Shown piece after piece: positions 9,701 to 17,924 of a stretch of 64,000 nt of DNA (the stretch's first letter is position 1; every line of letters starts with the position of its first letter). Origin of the DNA: Glaciecola sp028401415 (GTDB lineage Bacteria > Pseudomonadota > Gammaproteobacteria > Enterobacterales > Alteromonadaceae); contig NZ_CP171821.2 in the NCBI RefSeq assembly GCF_028401415.2, positions 3,410,001 to 3,474,000 of the forward strand, given 5' to 3'. Made by a program: the position numbers and the translations under genes. Below the pieces are notes generated by a model, which worked only from the letters and a program-made list of their open reading frames with translations, searched no databases and was not told where the DNA came from.

Positions 9701-9877
9701 CACTGTCTGGGCATTGGCTCCGGGGTAGGTAGCGGTTACGACGATTGTAGGCGGTGCAATTTCAGGATATTGCGTAATGGGTAAGCCGAAATAAGAGACT
9801 ATCCCGACAATAGTCACCAAAATCGACAGCACACCTGCCAATATTGGGCGATCAATAAACTTTTTTGAAAAATTCAT
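6758..9877 (-). CDS. RND multidrug efflux pump, inner-membrane transporter (HAE1/AcrB type)
   Basis: A 1039-residue transporter of normal AcrB length with the standard layout: TM1, large periplasmic loop, TM2-6, TM7, second loop, TM8-12. The proton-relay Asp pair is present in G-I-V-V-D-D-A-I (TM4, about residue 407), and the matching TM10 Lys is in G-L-A-S-K-N-A. It exports hydrophobic drugs or metabolites by proton antiport as a trimer. The adaptor gene lies 1 base upstream. No outer-membrane channel is encoded here, so it probably uses a TolC encoded elsewhere. Confidence 0.95.
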   Translation of the reverse strand: MNFSKKFIDRPILAGVLSILVTIVGIVSYFGLPITQYPEIAPPTIVVTATYPGANAQTVAQTVATPIEQEVNGIEGMLYMMSQSTSDGVMSLTITFELGTDLDMANVLVQNRVSLAEPLLPEEVRRLGVTTRKNSPNMLMVVNLFSPDGTYDQDYIGNYVVLKLRDQLRRVDGVGDTLMFGAAPYSMRIWLDPDLVNNYELTAGDVIASIRAQNVQVASGVLNQAPQVDQNVIEYNIQTQGRLQNPEEFENIIIKSVDGKVVRLGDVGRVELGVQSYATKGYLGEFPSVALPIFQRPGSNAVETSDSIIALMETLKEDFPPGLDYDIAYNPTNFIEASIEAVEITFYEAVFLVVLVIIVFLQSWRAAIIPIIAIPISLIGTFAVMAALGFTLNTLTLFGLVLAIGIVVDDAIVVVENMERNMQSGMNTRDAARKTMEEVGGALIGMGLVLFAVFLPTAFMEGISGQFYRQFGVTIAVATIISVAVSLTLSPALAKIMMRPHSDKREGAWYAKPINGFFGVFNKGLDWLSEKYASTVAALIKFSALALIIYVGLMAATAYLFTSVPSGFIPPQDKGYFIVAIQLPNGYALSETDVITNQVTDILLNTDGISSAVAFTGFAGATFTNATNAAAIFPVLEDFEVRNAKGLSYQGILDSINAQVSQIKEAFIVVIPPPPVDGIGNAGGFKMMIQDKGGRGLAALEQATWGLAMAAMQDPAIASAFTFYENGTPQIFLDIDRERAEKLNVPVTRIFEALEVFIGSTFVNDFNYLGRTFRVTAQADAQFRLTPDDALRLRVRSDDGHMVPIGSVATISDTAASSRVPRYNLFPSAGLIGERAPGFSTGQALDAMERLAADNLPDGFDYEWTEIAYQERNTGNTAAFAFAMAVLFVFLLLAALYESWTLPLAVILIVPMCLFSSITGIWISGMENNILTQIGFIVLVGLASKNAILIVEFARELESSGKATIDAAVEAARLRLRPILMTSFAFILGVIPLVIAQGAGAEMRQAIGVAVFSGMLGVTLFGLLFTPVFYVLCRKLSKI

Positions 9878-9878
9878 C

Positions 9879-11060
9879 TTAATTCCCCGCCGTCTCAGCA
9901 GGTGTTTCGTCTAGCGCAACGGGCATTTTGAGTGTTGCCGGATCTGGCATAACATTGCTTTCGACCCATTCTAGTTCAACCTTATTAGGGCTTACGGGTT
10001 GGTTGGGTGCGCGAATTCTCTGCACGCCAGCAACGACTACCTGCTCGTCGCCACTTAATCCCGATTCAATCACCACAAACTTATTGTCTAGCAATTTGCC
10101 GACTTGCACATAGGTGCGCTGGGCTTGGTTGTCTGCATTTACGGTATAGACGAACTTGCGATCTTGGTCAGTATTAATTGTGCGCTCGGGCAAGAGAATA
10201 AACGGTCTGTTTCCTGAGCCAGAAATACGCGCGCGACCGAAAAAACCAGGAGTGATTATCATATCGCTGTTATCGATGATTGCCCGCGCTCTCAAAGTGC
10301 CGGTATCGACATCAACCACATTGTCCACAAAATCGATAAAACCTGCATGTAGAAAGCTTTCTTCGTCTTGCAATTTCACATAGGTAAGGATTCGATTAGT
10401 TCGCGCACCTTCTCGTTCACCGGTTTGGTCAAGCCTGATATATCGCAGTATCTCTATTTGTGATGCCTCCATTGCAAAGTGAATGGGATTTAGTGAAACA
10501 ATAGTAGACAATACATCCTGATTGGCTTGCACCAAATTACCAATGTCAATAAAACTGTCGCTCACTCTGCCAGAGAAGGGTGCTTTAATATTTGTAAATT
10601 CGAGATTCAGCTTGGCATTTTCAAGCGCAGCCTCGGCGACTACTAGCTCTTGCTGGCGACGCTCAAAGTCTTCGCGAGATATAGCGCGAGTGTTGAGCAA
10701 GTTATCTGCTCGATTGAACTCGTTCGTGGCGAGTTTAAATTGCGCATCTGTGCGCTTGACCTCAAACTCAAAAGGACGTGGATCAATAACGAAGAGCGTT
10801 TGTCCTTTCTCAACGATATCTCCGTCTTTAAAGTTCTTTTCTACCAGAAATCCACTGACGCGAGAGCGCAAGATGACGCTGTTGACCGGTTCAAAACGAC
10901 CGGTAAATTCATCCCAAATGGTAATGCTTTTGGTAAGCGGCTGCACCACATCTACCTCTGGCGGTGCCATTTGTTGTTGTTCTGGTTGGGGAGCCTGTTG
11001 TGAACATGCAATCAGGCTTAATGCAATGGCCAGAGTAGATAAATGAATCAAAATGCGCAT
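9879..11060 (-). CDS. RND periplasmic adaptor (membrane fusion) lipoprotein
   Basis: A 393-residue adaptor. I choose the start at 11060, which has AGGAAGA just upstream and yields a lipoprotein signal with lipobox L-I-A-C; the longer frame to 11165 has no such support. The order is biotinyl-lipoyl half motifs (S-R-V-S-G-F-L and A-P-F-S-G-R-V-S), an alpha-helical hairpin with D-x-x-L-N-T-R-A-I-S, then beta-barrel and membrane-proximal domains. It links the pump encoded 1 base downstream to an outer-membrane channel. First gene of a three-gene operon. Confidence 0.92.
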   Translation of the reverse strand: MRILIHLSTLAIALSLIACSQQAPQPEQQQMAPPEVDVVQPLTKSITIWDEFTGRFEPVNSVILRSRVSGFLVEKNFKDGDIVEKGQTLFVIDPRPFEFEVKRTDAQFKLATNEFNRADNLLNTRAISREDFERRQQELVVAEAALENAKLNLEFTNIKAPFSGRVSDSFIDIGNLVQANQDVLSTIVSLNPIHFAMEASQIEILRYIRLDQTGEREGARTNRILTYVKLQDEESFLHAGFIDFVDNVVDVDTGTLRARAIIDNSDMIITPGFFGRARISGSGNRPFILLPERTINTDQDRKFVYTVNADNQAQRTYVQVGKLLDNKFVVIESGLSGDEQVVVAGVQRIRAPNQPVSPNKVELEWVESNVMPDPATLKMPVALDETPAETAGN

Positions 11061-11326
11061 AAGTTCTTCCTGTGAAAATTGTGAATGTGGGTTGGCGTGA
11101 GGCAACCTATCAGGCATATAGCCAATGCATAAAGGCAGTGACAACTTAGAGTGATATTGGAGCATGCTTTAAACAGCGCTTATATCAGTTTGTTGCTAAT
11201 ACTATTTATACCGTGTTGTTCAAAAGTACATAGAATATAAGTTGTCAGGCAGATGAAAGGGCGCCAAGCTGTTGTATATTAAGTATAGGCTAGTTTTGAG
11301 AATCTGCTGATTCTTCCAGATAATTG

Positions 11327-12694
11327 CTATGTTTGTTTATTCAATTTCGGCTCAAGACTGTGCACCAAGCGTTGATGAGTATGCTTGGTAATCGGATACT
11401 GCTTTAAAAACCAAGTAGACAATGCAACGAAGATGGCGGGAATAAGCGTAAAATAAACGGTCATGCTGTAAAGCGTTTTTGATGTTTGCAGTGCGTTTGC
11501 CGTGAATTCTGACCAGGCCAACAATAAACCAATTAAACCCGCAGCAAGGCTGTACGTTAGCTTAATAAAAAAGCTTGCCATGCCATACGTAAATCCTTCG
11601 AGTCGTTTTGAGCTTTCACTTTGCCCAAACTCGATGGTGTCTGGCAGCATTGACCAAAAAGCAAATGAAATAGCGGAGGCTCCAAGTCCACAAATACTAA
11701 TCAATATCAGTGTAATCCCTGCTGCTGTGCTACCGGTGTACCAATCAAATACGCTCACAATGCAAAGGGTCAGCGCTGACATCGCAAATAAACATGCGCC
11801 GATAAACCAGTTAATGTGTTTTTCATAGCGTTTACTCAAATGTATCCAAACCGGAATACCCACAAGGCTTATGCCAAGATACCAACTCAAAGCGGGTGTG
11901 ATGATTGACTCCATCTCGATCACGTATTTGCAAAAATAGATGATCATTTGCACGAAAACATAAGTCCCTACAAACGCACTGAGCATGGCCGCCGAGAGAT
12001 ACAATAAGGCTGAATTGCGTTTCACCACATTGATAGCTTGCCTTAATGATAGTTCATGACTCAACACCTCAGCATTGTTTTCATGCGTGAAGCGGTAGGT
12101 TAACAAAAGCATGCTCAAGGCGACTACTGACAACACACAGTTTGTATAAATAAATCCTAATTGCTCGTTTTCATGCCCTAAGAATTCCACCGTTTGTAGG
12201 GTGAAAAGCGCCACTAACAGCGCACCACATGCCGAGCCAAACAGACTAAAACCAACTAGCGAAGAGCGCTTATCGCTGTTTTTCGTAATGGAGGCAACAA
12301 GTGAGTAAAACGATATGGAAACAAGGGTAAAAACAGCTCTAAATAGAAGATGAAAGATCACTACATAATAAAATAGGTTCAGCTCACCTAAGCTTTGTGG
12401 ATAGGCGTATAAACCAATGTTTGCAAGCGCAAGTGGCAATGCGGCAATTAGCAGATAGCGTCTATATTCCCCGCTCCTTGCTTTGAGTTTTTGTAAACGA
12501 TAGCCAACAATAGGATCGGTGAGAATGTCAAAAACGATACCAACAAAAAATACCACACCTGCGGATACGGCCGACAAGCCAATGACATCGGTATAGTAAT
12601 ACAATAAAAAGAGTTGGACGCCATAAACGACGATTGCAAGCGCGAAGTCACCTGCGCCATAGGCTAGTTTCGTTTTTGACTCGACGAATGCCAA
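11327..12694 (-). CDS. MFS transporter of the glycoside-pentoside-hexuronide (MelB-like) family
   Basis: A 455-residue protein with about 12 transmembrane segments. The N-terminus (K-L-A-Y-G-A-G-D-F-A) and the F-D-I-L-T-D-P-I-V-G-Y motif after the second helix are signatures of GPH cation:sugar symporters. It probably takes up a glycoside or sugar acid with Na+ or H+. No glycosidase gene is adjacent, so the substrate is open. An AraC-type regulator lies directly upstream on the same strand. Confidence 0.85.
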   Translation of the reverse strand: MAFVESKTKLAYGAGDFALAIVVYGVQLFLLYYYTDVIGLSAVSAGVVFFVGIVFDILTDPIVGYRLQKLKARSGEYRRYLLIAALPLALANIGLYAYPQSLGELNLFYYVVIFHLLFRAVFTLVSISFYSLVASITKNSDKRSSLVGFSLFGSACGALLVALFTLQTVEFLGHENEQLGFIYTNCVLSVVALSMLLLTYRFTHENNAEVLSHELSLRQAINVVKRNSALLYLSAAMLSAFVGTYVFVQMIIYFCKYVIEMESIITPALSWYLGISLVGIPVWIHLSKRYEKHINWFIGACLFAMSALTLCIVSVFDWYTGSTAAGITLILISICGLGASAISFAFWSMLPDTIEFGQSESSKRLEGFTYGMASFFIKLTYSLAAGLIGLLLAWSEFTANALQTSKTLYSMTVYFTLIPAIFVALSTWFLKQYPITKHTHQRLVHSLEPKLNKQT

Positions 12695-12765
12695 GTGCCT
12701 TTTCCATCATAAGAGCGAATCGGTGATATAAGCTTACGATACTTTAATTGTTGCAACCAGCTTCG

Positions 12766-13626
12766 CTATGTAAAGGATTTAGGCTTGCTGTGTCCTTTTC
12801 TATACTTATTTGGCGTGATGCCAAGATCGCGTTTAAATAAATCGCTTAAGTGTGACTGTGACAAAAAGCCGGTAGAAAACGCAATTTCTGATATTCCCTC
12901 ATTCGTTTTTTCCAACATATGACGGGCTGCTTGTAGACGTCGCTCTATCACCATTTGATACGGAGACTGGCCAGTAGTATTTTTAAAAGCGCGGGCAAAG
13001 TGCCATGAGCTCAATGACGCTAAATTCGCCAAGTCTTCAAGTTTGATTTTATACTGATAGTTTTGGTCAATATAGTCTACGACTCTGCGCACTATAAAGA
13101 TGGGAAGTGCCTCATGATTCAAAGCCCTTGATGGACGCTTGCTGGTGCACTGAGATAATGCTTTTTGTTGAATATCAGACATTAAGAGTTCGATGTCTAA
13201 GGGATCGCTGTCTTCCTCTAAAAGCAGCCGATTGCGCAAATATCGGGCGAGATTTCCAATCGCTTTATTACTATTGATTTGTATGTAGCGGCTAAGTTCA
13301 CCCACCGTGGCCTTAGTATTTCCCAAGCACTCGTTGATAGCGGCTTCGGGTAGCTCAAACATGATCATCTCGCCACCCGGGCCAAACTTTTCTTTGATTT
13401 GCGTACCTGAGGGAATAAAGATAATACTGTCTTTGGGAGTGAAATTACGGCGATAAACATCCGAGTTGATGGCGACTTCTGTTTCATCGCAGCAAAGATT
13501 GACGAGTATAGTGGGACGTTCAATCTCGGCAATAACCTCTTTTTCTTCAAAACCGTCATAAACGAACTCGCCGTTGGACGTCTCGATATGCACTTGAAAG
13601 TTATCACAGTCGTTATCAACCGACAT
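12766..13626 (-). CDS. AraC-family transcriptional regulator
   Basis: A 286-residue protein. The N-terminal half (about 1-170) is a cupin-like sensing region with no clear family. The C-terminal half (about 180-280) is a typical double helix-turn-helix of the AraC/XylS type with A-S-L-S-S-W-H-F-A-R-A-F-K and S-H-L-S-D-L-F-K-R. It may control the symporter gene downstream or the divergent MFS exporter at 13830. The inducer is unknown. Confidence 0.88.
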   Translation of the reverse strand: MSVDNDCDNFQVHIETSNGEFVYDGFEEKEVIAEIERPTILVNLCCDETEVAINSDVYRRNFTPKDSIIFIPSGTQIKEKFGPGGEMIMFELPEAAINECLGNTKATVGELSRYIQINSNKAIGNLARYLRNRLLLEEDSDPLDIELLMSDIQQKALSQCTSKRPSRALNHEALPIFIVRRVVDYIDQNYQYKIKLEDLANLASLSSWHFARAFKNTTGQSPYQMVIERRLQAARHMLEKTNEGISEIAFSTGFLSQSHLSDLFKRDLGITPNKYRKGHSKPKSFT

Positions 13627-13829
13627 ATTATCCTCTTCGATTTCACTCGATAATTACTTTTCTAAGTTACTCATACCGTAATTTGACAGTTTTTTATACA
13701 AGATTATTGCGTTTGATGTTTATTTTGCTGCAATAGATGCGGTTAAAATAGCAAGAATTCAGTGGAAAGGAGCGAATTGCTCTCTACACTGTTGAACATG
13801 AGTGCACCTTTATTACAGAATCATTTACG

Positions 13830-15080
13830 ATGCAAAAGAGCAAACTGTTAGCGGTACTTTTATTGACTTTAGTCAACACGCTATCGTTTAGCATCCTGAT
13901 CCCTGTTTTACCATTTCTCTTGCGCAACTGGCAAATGCAAGACTGGTTATTTGGACTCCTGCTTGGCGTATTTAGTCTGTGTCAGTTTTGGGCCGCGCCT
14001 ATTTTCGGTGGTTTATCTGATCAACACGGACGAAGAAAAATTCTATTGTTGACGCAAGGCGGAACCTTGTTGTCATGGCTGCTGTTTTTGGCATTGTCAC
14101 TGCTGGATTCTATGTCCAACATGCCAGTGTTAATTCTGTTGATATTTCTGTTTGTTGTGAGAATGGTTGATGGCATTACCGGAGGAAACAGTTCAGTCAC
14201 TAATGCTTACTTATCTGACATAACAACTAAGGAACAAAAGGCAAAGTACTTTGGGTATCTAAGCGCAACCATGGGTCTTGGCATGATTATAGGGCCTGCC
14301 ATCGGGGCATACACAATGGCTTCTGCGTTTGGCTACATTGCTACTGCAATATTCGGTGCTCTCCTAAGCTTGGTCACAGTTTGTTGCATTTATTTTGTTT
14401 TGCCTGAGTCCCTCGCCGTAAAAGCGGCAACTGCACAACGCGATTGGTTGCAGCCATTTAAACTGCGAACTTCTTTTGCAGCCCTAGAAGGTCAGAATGT
14501 TGTGAGAAACGTCTTAATTGTTCGTATATTTTTGGCCGCCACTATGGCCGCTTATACCGCGATTATGGTCTTTTATCTCATTGATCAATTTGAGCTTAGT
14601 GAAGTTGAAATCGGTAATTTCCTGTTTTTTGTTGGCGGCTTCGCGATATTCAATCAAGTAGTGCTCATTAAGCCGATCGTCGGTTTTTTTGGAGAAGCGC
14701 GAGCTTTAACACTGGGTTTAGCTTTATTGTGTTTTAGCCTGTTGAATTTCCCCATCATCGATAACTACTGGCTACTACTTATTGTCTACTATTTTGCAAA
14801 TTTAGGTTTCAGCATTTGTTTGCCAACCATAAAGTCAGTGCTAACAACGCAAACTGATGCCTCTTCTCAAGGCAAAATTCTGGGTTTAGAAGAAAGCTTA
14901 GCAGCCTTAATGATGGCATTAATGCCACTCATTTCTACCGCCATATATGTGTTAATGGGTGTAAATAGCTTTTTTATATGGGCACTATTGGCGGCATTAG
15001 CTTGTGTGTTTTTGGTTTTTTCATGTCCTAGTATTTTGTCGCGGCAAGCCCATCTACCAAAATCAAAGATGGAACAATGA
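13830..15080 (+). CDS. MFS transporter (DHA1/TetA-like)
   Basis: A 416-residue protein with about 12 transmembrane helices. Motif A is seen between helices 2 and 3 (G-G-L-S-D-Q-H-G-R-R-K), and motif C-like G-x-x-x-G-P-x-x-G at about 150 points to an exporter of the drug:H+ antiporter type. It is divergent from the AraC regulator with a 200-base gap. The 3' end overlaps a possible 23-codon ORF by ATGA. Confidence 0.85.
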   Translation: MQKSKLLAVLLLTLVNTLSFSILIPVLPFLLRNWQMQDWLFGLLLGVFSLCQFWAAPIFGGLSDQHGRRKILLLTQGGTLLSWLLFLALSLLDSMSNMPVLILLIFLFVVRMVDGITGGNSSVTNAYLSDITTKEQKAKYFGYLSATMGLGMIIGPAIGAYTMASAFGYIATAIFGALLSLVTVCCIYFVLPESLAVKAATAQRDWLQPFKLRTSFAALEGQNVVRNVLIVRIFLAATMAAYTAIMVFYLIDQFELSEVEIGNFLFFVGGFAIFNQVVLIKPIVGFFGEARALTLGLALLCFSLLNFPIIDNYWLLLIVYYFANLGFSICLPTIKSVLTTQTDASSQGKILGLEESLAALMMALMPLISTAIYVLMGVNSFFIWALLAALACVFLVFSCPSILSRQAHLPKSKMEQ

Positions 15081-15148
15081 AAGCATCTGTTTTATTAGCA
15101 GCTGTAGCGCTATACTTTTATTATCTTATGCCTAAAACGCCAATCTAA
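15077..15148 (+). CDS. Possible 23-residue membrane peptide
   Basis: A tiny ORF whose ATG overlaps the TGA stop of the MFS gene (ATGA), suggesting coupled translation. The product is a single hydrophobic helix (Leu/Ala/Val/Tyr-rich) with one N-terminal Lys and a P-K-T-P-I tail. A palindromic repeat is inserted right at its stop codon. It could be chance; support is only position and composition. Confidence 0.3.
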   Translation: MKASVLLAAVALYFYYLMPKTPI

Positions 15149-15150
15149 TT

Positions 15151-15218
15151 AGGCTCAACTCGGGATAAGCGATCGTGCAAGCGCTACTTGGCGCTGTCGC
15201 TTATCCCGAGTTGAGGTT
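15151..15218. repeat. Palindromic mobile repeat, short deleted copy (A)
   Basis: Inverted-repeat ends (left arm with CTCAACTCGGGATAAGCGA, right arm its complement ending GAGGTT) are flanked by AATT on both sides (15147-15150 and 15219-15222), a likely 4-bp target duplication. The inner part is a remnant of both flanks of the full element at 53180; the central hairpin is missing. At about 68 bp it forms one long stem. Confidence 0.8.
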
Positions 15219-15250
15219 AATTACTTTGCTAAATCTACCACTGCGAATAA

Positions 15251-16270
15251 ATGAATCCTGACAGAAGCAAACGCTATTTTGATACGCTGGAGCGATCAAG
15301 AATGATGGCTTATGTCGTCATAAGTGCTTTCGTGCATGTCGTTTTTCTTGGATATTGCTTGGCTCTGAGTATCCCTTTGCTTATTGGCTTTAACGCTTTT
15401 GCACTTGCACTTTGGCTTTACAGCATCGTGCTGGTACGAAAAAACGAATTTCGACGTGTCATTGTGATCACAACGGTTATGTTTTTATGTCAGATCACCT
15501 TCATGACAATTGTGTTTGGCACTGAGCATGGCATTCATATGGGGATTTGGCCGCTAGCATGTTTGTTTGCCATCAATCCACGAGTCCCCGTTATAAGCTG
15601 TATTGTTTTTTCACTGGTATGTGTGCTGACTTTCTTGTCACTTCACTTGTACGCGCCCCTGGATACTGAATATCACTTTATTTCGGGCACCCGAGAAATC
15701 TTACTGTTGGTATTTGGTGGCTTGTTGGTATCGGGTGTGATGTCGATGAAGCGTAGCTTTCATCGACGTCGTAATCAGCTTATTCATATTGCTAATCACG
15801 ATGCTTTAACAGGTTTAAAGAATCGCAGATTTTTTACCACTTTCATAGAATACCAGCGCCAAATCTCTATTCGTGAAAAAAGGAGTTTTTGCATTGCGAT
15901 GGGAGATATTGATCACTTTAAATTGATTAATGACAAACATGGCCATCAAACCGGAGACAGGGTGCTACAGGCTGTCGCAAAGTGTTTTGAGCGGATATTG
16001 GCACAAAGCGACGTAATATGCCGTTGGGGCGGAGAAGAATTTATTATTTATTTGCCCGAGCGTGATGTAAAAGCCGCCATGCCAGTGGTTGAAGCAATAA
16101 GAGAAGTTATATCGCAAGAAGAAATTGATGGAATCAAAGTCACGATGAGTTTTGGTTTAATCCAGACAAAAGGCTCCCAGTCATTTGATGAAGCACTTCA
16201 ACAAGCCGATGAGCTTTTGTACACAGCGAAAGCAACAGGCCGCAATAAGGTTGAATATCATGCGAGCTGA
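15251..16270 (+). CDS. Membrane-bound diguanylate cyclase
   Basis: A 339-residue protein with about five or six N-terminal transmembrane helices (to about residue 160) and a C-terminal GGDEF domain whose active site reads GGEEF (about 260-264). The metal-binding D-I-D-H-F and N-D-x-x-G-H motifs are present, so it should make c-di-GMP. The inhibitory RxxD site is not kept: the position reads A-Q-S-D. It overlaps the next cyclase gene by 11 bases. Confidence 0.9.
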   Translation: MNPDRSKRYFDTLERSRMMAYVVISAFVHVVFLGYCLALSIPLLIGFNAFALALWLYSIVLVRKNEFRRVIVITTVMFLCQITFMTIVFGTEHGIHMGIWPLACLFAINPRVPVISCIVFSLVCVLTFLSLHLYAPLDTEYHFISGTREILLLVFGGLLVSGVMSMKRSFHRRRNQLIHIANHDALTGLKNRRFFTTFIEYQRQISIREKRSFCIAMGDIDHFKLINDKHGHQTGDRVLQAVAKCFERILAQSDVICRWGGEEFIIYLPERDVKAAMPVVEAIREVISQEEIDGIKVTMSFGLIQTKGSQSFDEALQQADELLYTAKATGRNKVEYHAS

Positions 16271-17327
16271 CTCAATGTTTTCACGTTTAAACCTGAGCTT
16301 TGAACCACCATCCAATATTGAGCAAGGGGATTATCCCGATTTTTACGGTATTACCGTATCTGCTGTTTCAGGCTTTGTTGTCAATGCGATCTTGCTGTTA
16401 GGTTTTTTATCTGCACAACACTACATGTTGGCTGCTCTGAGCATTTCAGGGGCAATCGCGTGGGTGGTAGTATTAGTGCTAGCGCAAAAGGGACAATTTA
16501 CCCTCGCCATTTGTGTCGGTATGTTAGAAATGATGTTGCATACGGGCTTTATTGTTACGCAAATCGGTACCGCTTACGGTGGGCAGCTTATTCTATGGGC
16601 TGCAATTGCATACGCAGCGTTTACGGCCAGCGATAAAAAACACTATACTCGAATACTCTCATATCTTTGCTTAGTCGAAATGGTCTTGCTTTACACGCTT
16701 GTCCCTGAGCGTACCGCTTTCACCGCATTTGAACAGTACATTGGCGCAATCTTTATTGTCTTGACACTTTGCTCATCTACACCGTTGATGACTGTTTTGC
16801 TATTTATTAAATCTGAGCAAATTAGAGATAGTAAGCGTTTACGTTTCGAAGCGAATCACGATTCGCTAACTAGACTGTTTAATCGCGGCTTTTTCGACAC
16901 TTTGCTTGATTACGACCGCAATACGCTTGCCTCAGGCGGCGGCCCGTTTTGCATTTGTCTTGCCGATATTGACCACTTTAAACGAGTAAATGATGAGCAT
17001 GGCCACGATGTTGGAGATGAAGTTCTTGTGGATATAGCGACGCTTATTAGTCAGCATTTACGCAAAAGCGACGCAGTATGTCGATGGGGCGGTGAAGAGT
17101 TTGCAATAATATTGCGGCGATGCAATATGGATGATGCGCCTTTGGTAATTGAGAAAATACGAAACGCTATTAACAGCGCGCCCATTTCGAGCGAAAACTT
17201 ATCCATTACAATGAGCTTTGGGCTTGTTCAAGCCTCACAGAATGAAAGTACCGACAGTCTGATCAAGCGTTCTGATGCGCTGCTATACCAAGCCAAATCA
17301 CAAGGACGAGACCAGCTTGTGTATTAA
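16260..17327 (+). CDS. Second membrane-bound diguanylate cyclase
   Basis: A 355-residue protein if started at the ATG at 16260 inside the end of the upstream gene, with AAGG about nine bases before it. It has about six transmembrane helices and a GGDEF domain with GGEEF at about 277-281. Unlike its neighbour it retains the RxxD product-inhibition site (R-K-S-D). The pair probably arose by tandem duplication and is translationally coupled, giving one feedback-inhibited and one apparently uninhibited enzyme. Confidence 0.9.
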   Translation: MRADSMFSRLNLSFEPPSNIEQGDYPDFYGITVSAVSGFVVNAILLLGFLSAQHYMLAALSISGAIAWVVVLVLAQKGQFTLAICVGMLEMMLHTGFIVTQIGTAYGGQLILWAAIAYAAFTASDKKHYTRILSYLCLVEMVLLYTLVPERTAFTAFEQYIGAIFIVLTLCSSTPLMTVLLFIKSEQIRDSKRLRFEANHDSLTRLFNRGFFDTLLDYDRNTLASGGGPFCICLADIDHFKRVNDEHGHDVGDEVLVDIATLISQHLRKSDAVCRWGGEEFAIILRRCNMDDAPLVIEKIRNAINSAPISSENLSITMSFGLVQASQNESTDSLIKRSDALLYQAKSQGRDQLVY

Positions 17328-17352
17328 CAAGCGTAAACATAAAACGGGAATA

Positions 17353-17787
17353 TTATCGTGTGACTGAGCCAGAGCCGATCATATTTAAGTAAGCATCACA
17401 CTTTAAATTCGTTATCTCTGCTCGGGCGCCTTGTAAGATTGCTCTGTCTTGATGAACAGCCAAATAAACCGCGTCAAAAATGACATACACGCCATCCTCT
17501 TTGGCTTTGCACAAGCTCTTGAAAATCCCGTTACTCTCTAATTCTGAATCTGTATCAATTACCACCTCAACCGAGCATGAAAGTTGCTTTGCAGGTCCAA
17601 TGTTCAAAGCCTCAATTTGCGCGACCACATAGTACTCTTGAGAGTATTCATGAGTGTGTAGAGAATCGGCGCTATTGCGTTGACGCATGGGAAGCATCAC
17701 CTCTTTTACCAAAGCGGCACACCGAACTACGCTATCGCTAAAGATATCGTTAAGTTGTGTGGATGAGCGCGTTGTAATTTTTGACAT
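17353..17787 (-). CDS. Hypothetical protein, 144 residues
   Basis: A soluble-looking protein without signal peptide or membrane helix, mixed alpha/beta composition, containing four Cys and an H-T-H-E-Y-S-Q-E-Y-Y segment. I do not recognise the family. It stands alone on the minus strand, convergent with the cyclase pair and downstream of a substrate-binding protein gene. Confidence 0.55.
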   Translation of the reverse strand: MSKITTRSSTQLNDIFSDSVVRCAALVKEVMLPMRQRNSADSLHTHEYSQEYYVVAQIEALNIGPAKQLSCSVEVVIDTDSELESNGIFKSLCKAKEDGVYVIFDAVYLAVHQDRAILQGARAEITNLKCDAYLNMIGSGSVTR

Positions 17788-17924
17788 ATGTTTCTATAGC
17801 AGTAGGACTTGCTAGTACTATCGGCAAAGACGGGAATCTTGTGAGTGGAATTTCCAAATTGCAGGCAGTTAGGTGAACTAGACGTAGAATTGACAAATTA
17901 GAAAAGGAGAGATTTTTTGCGGGA

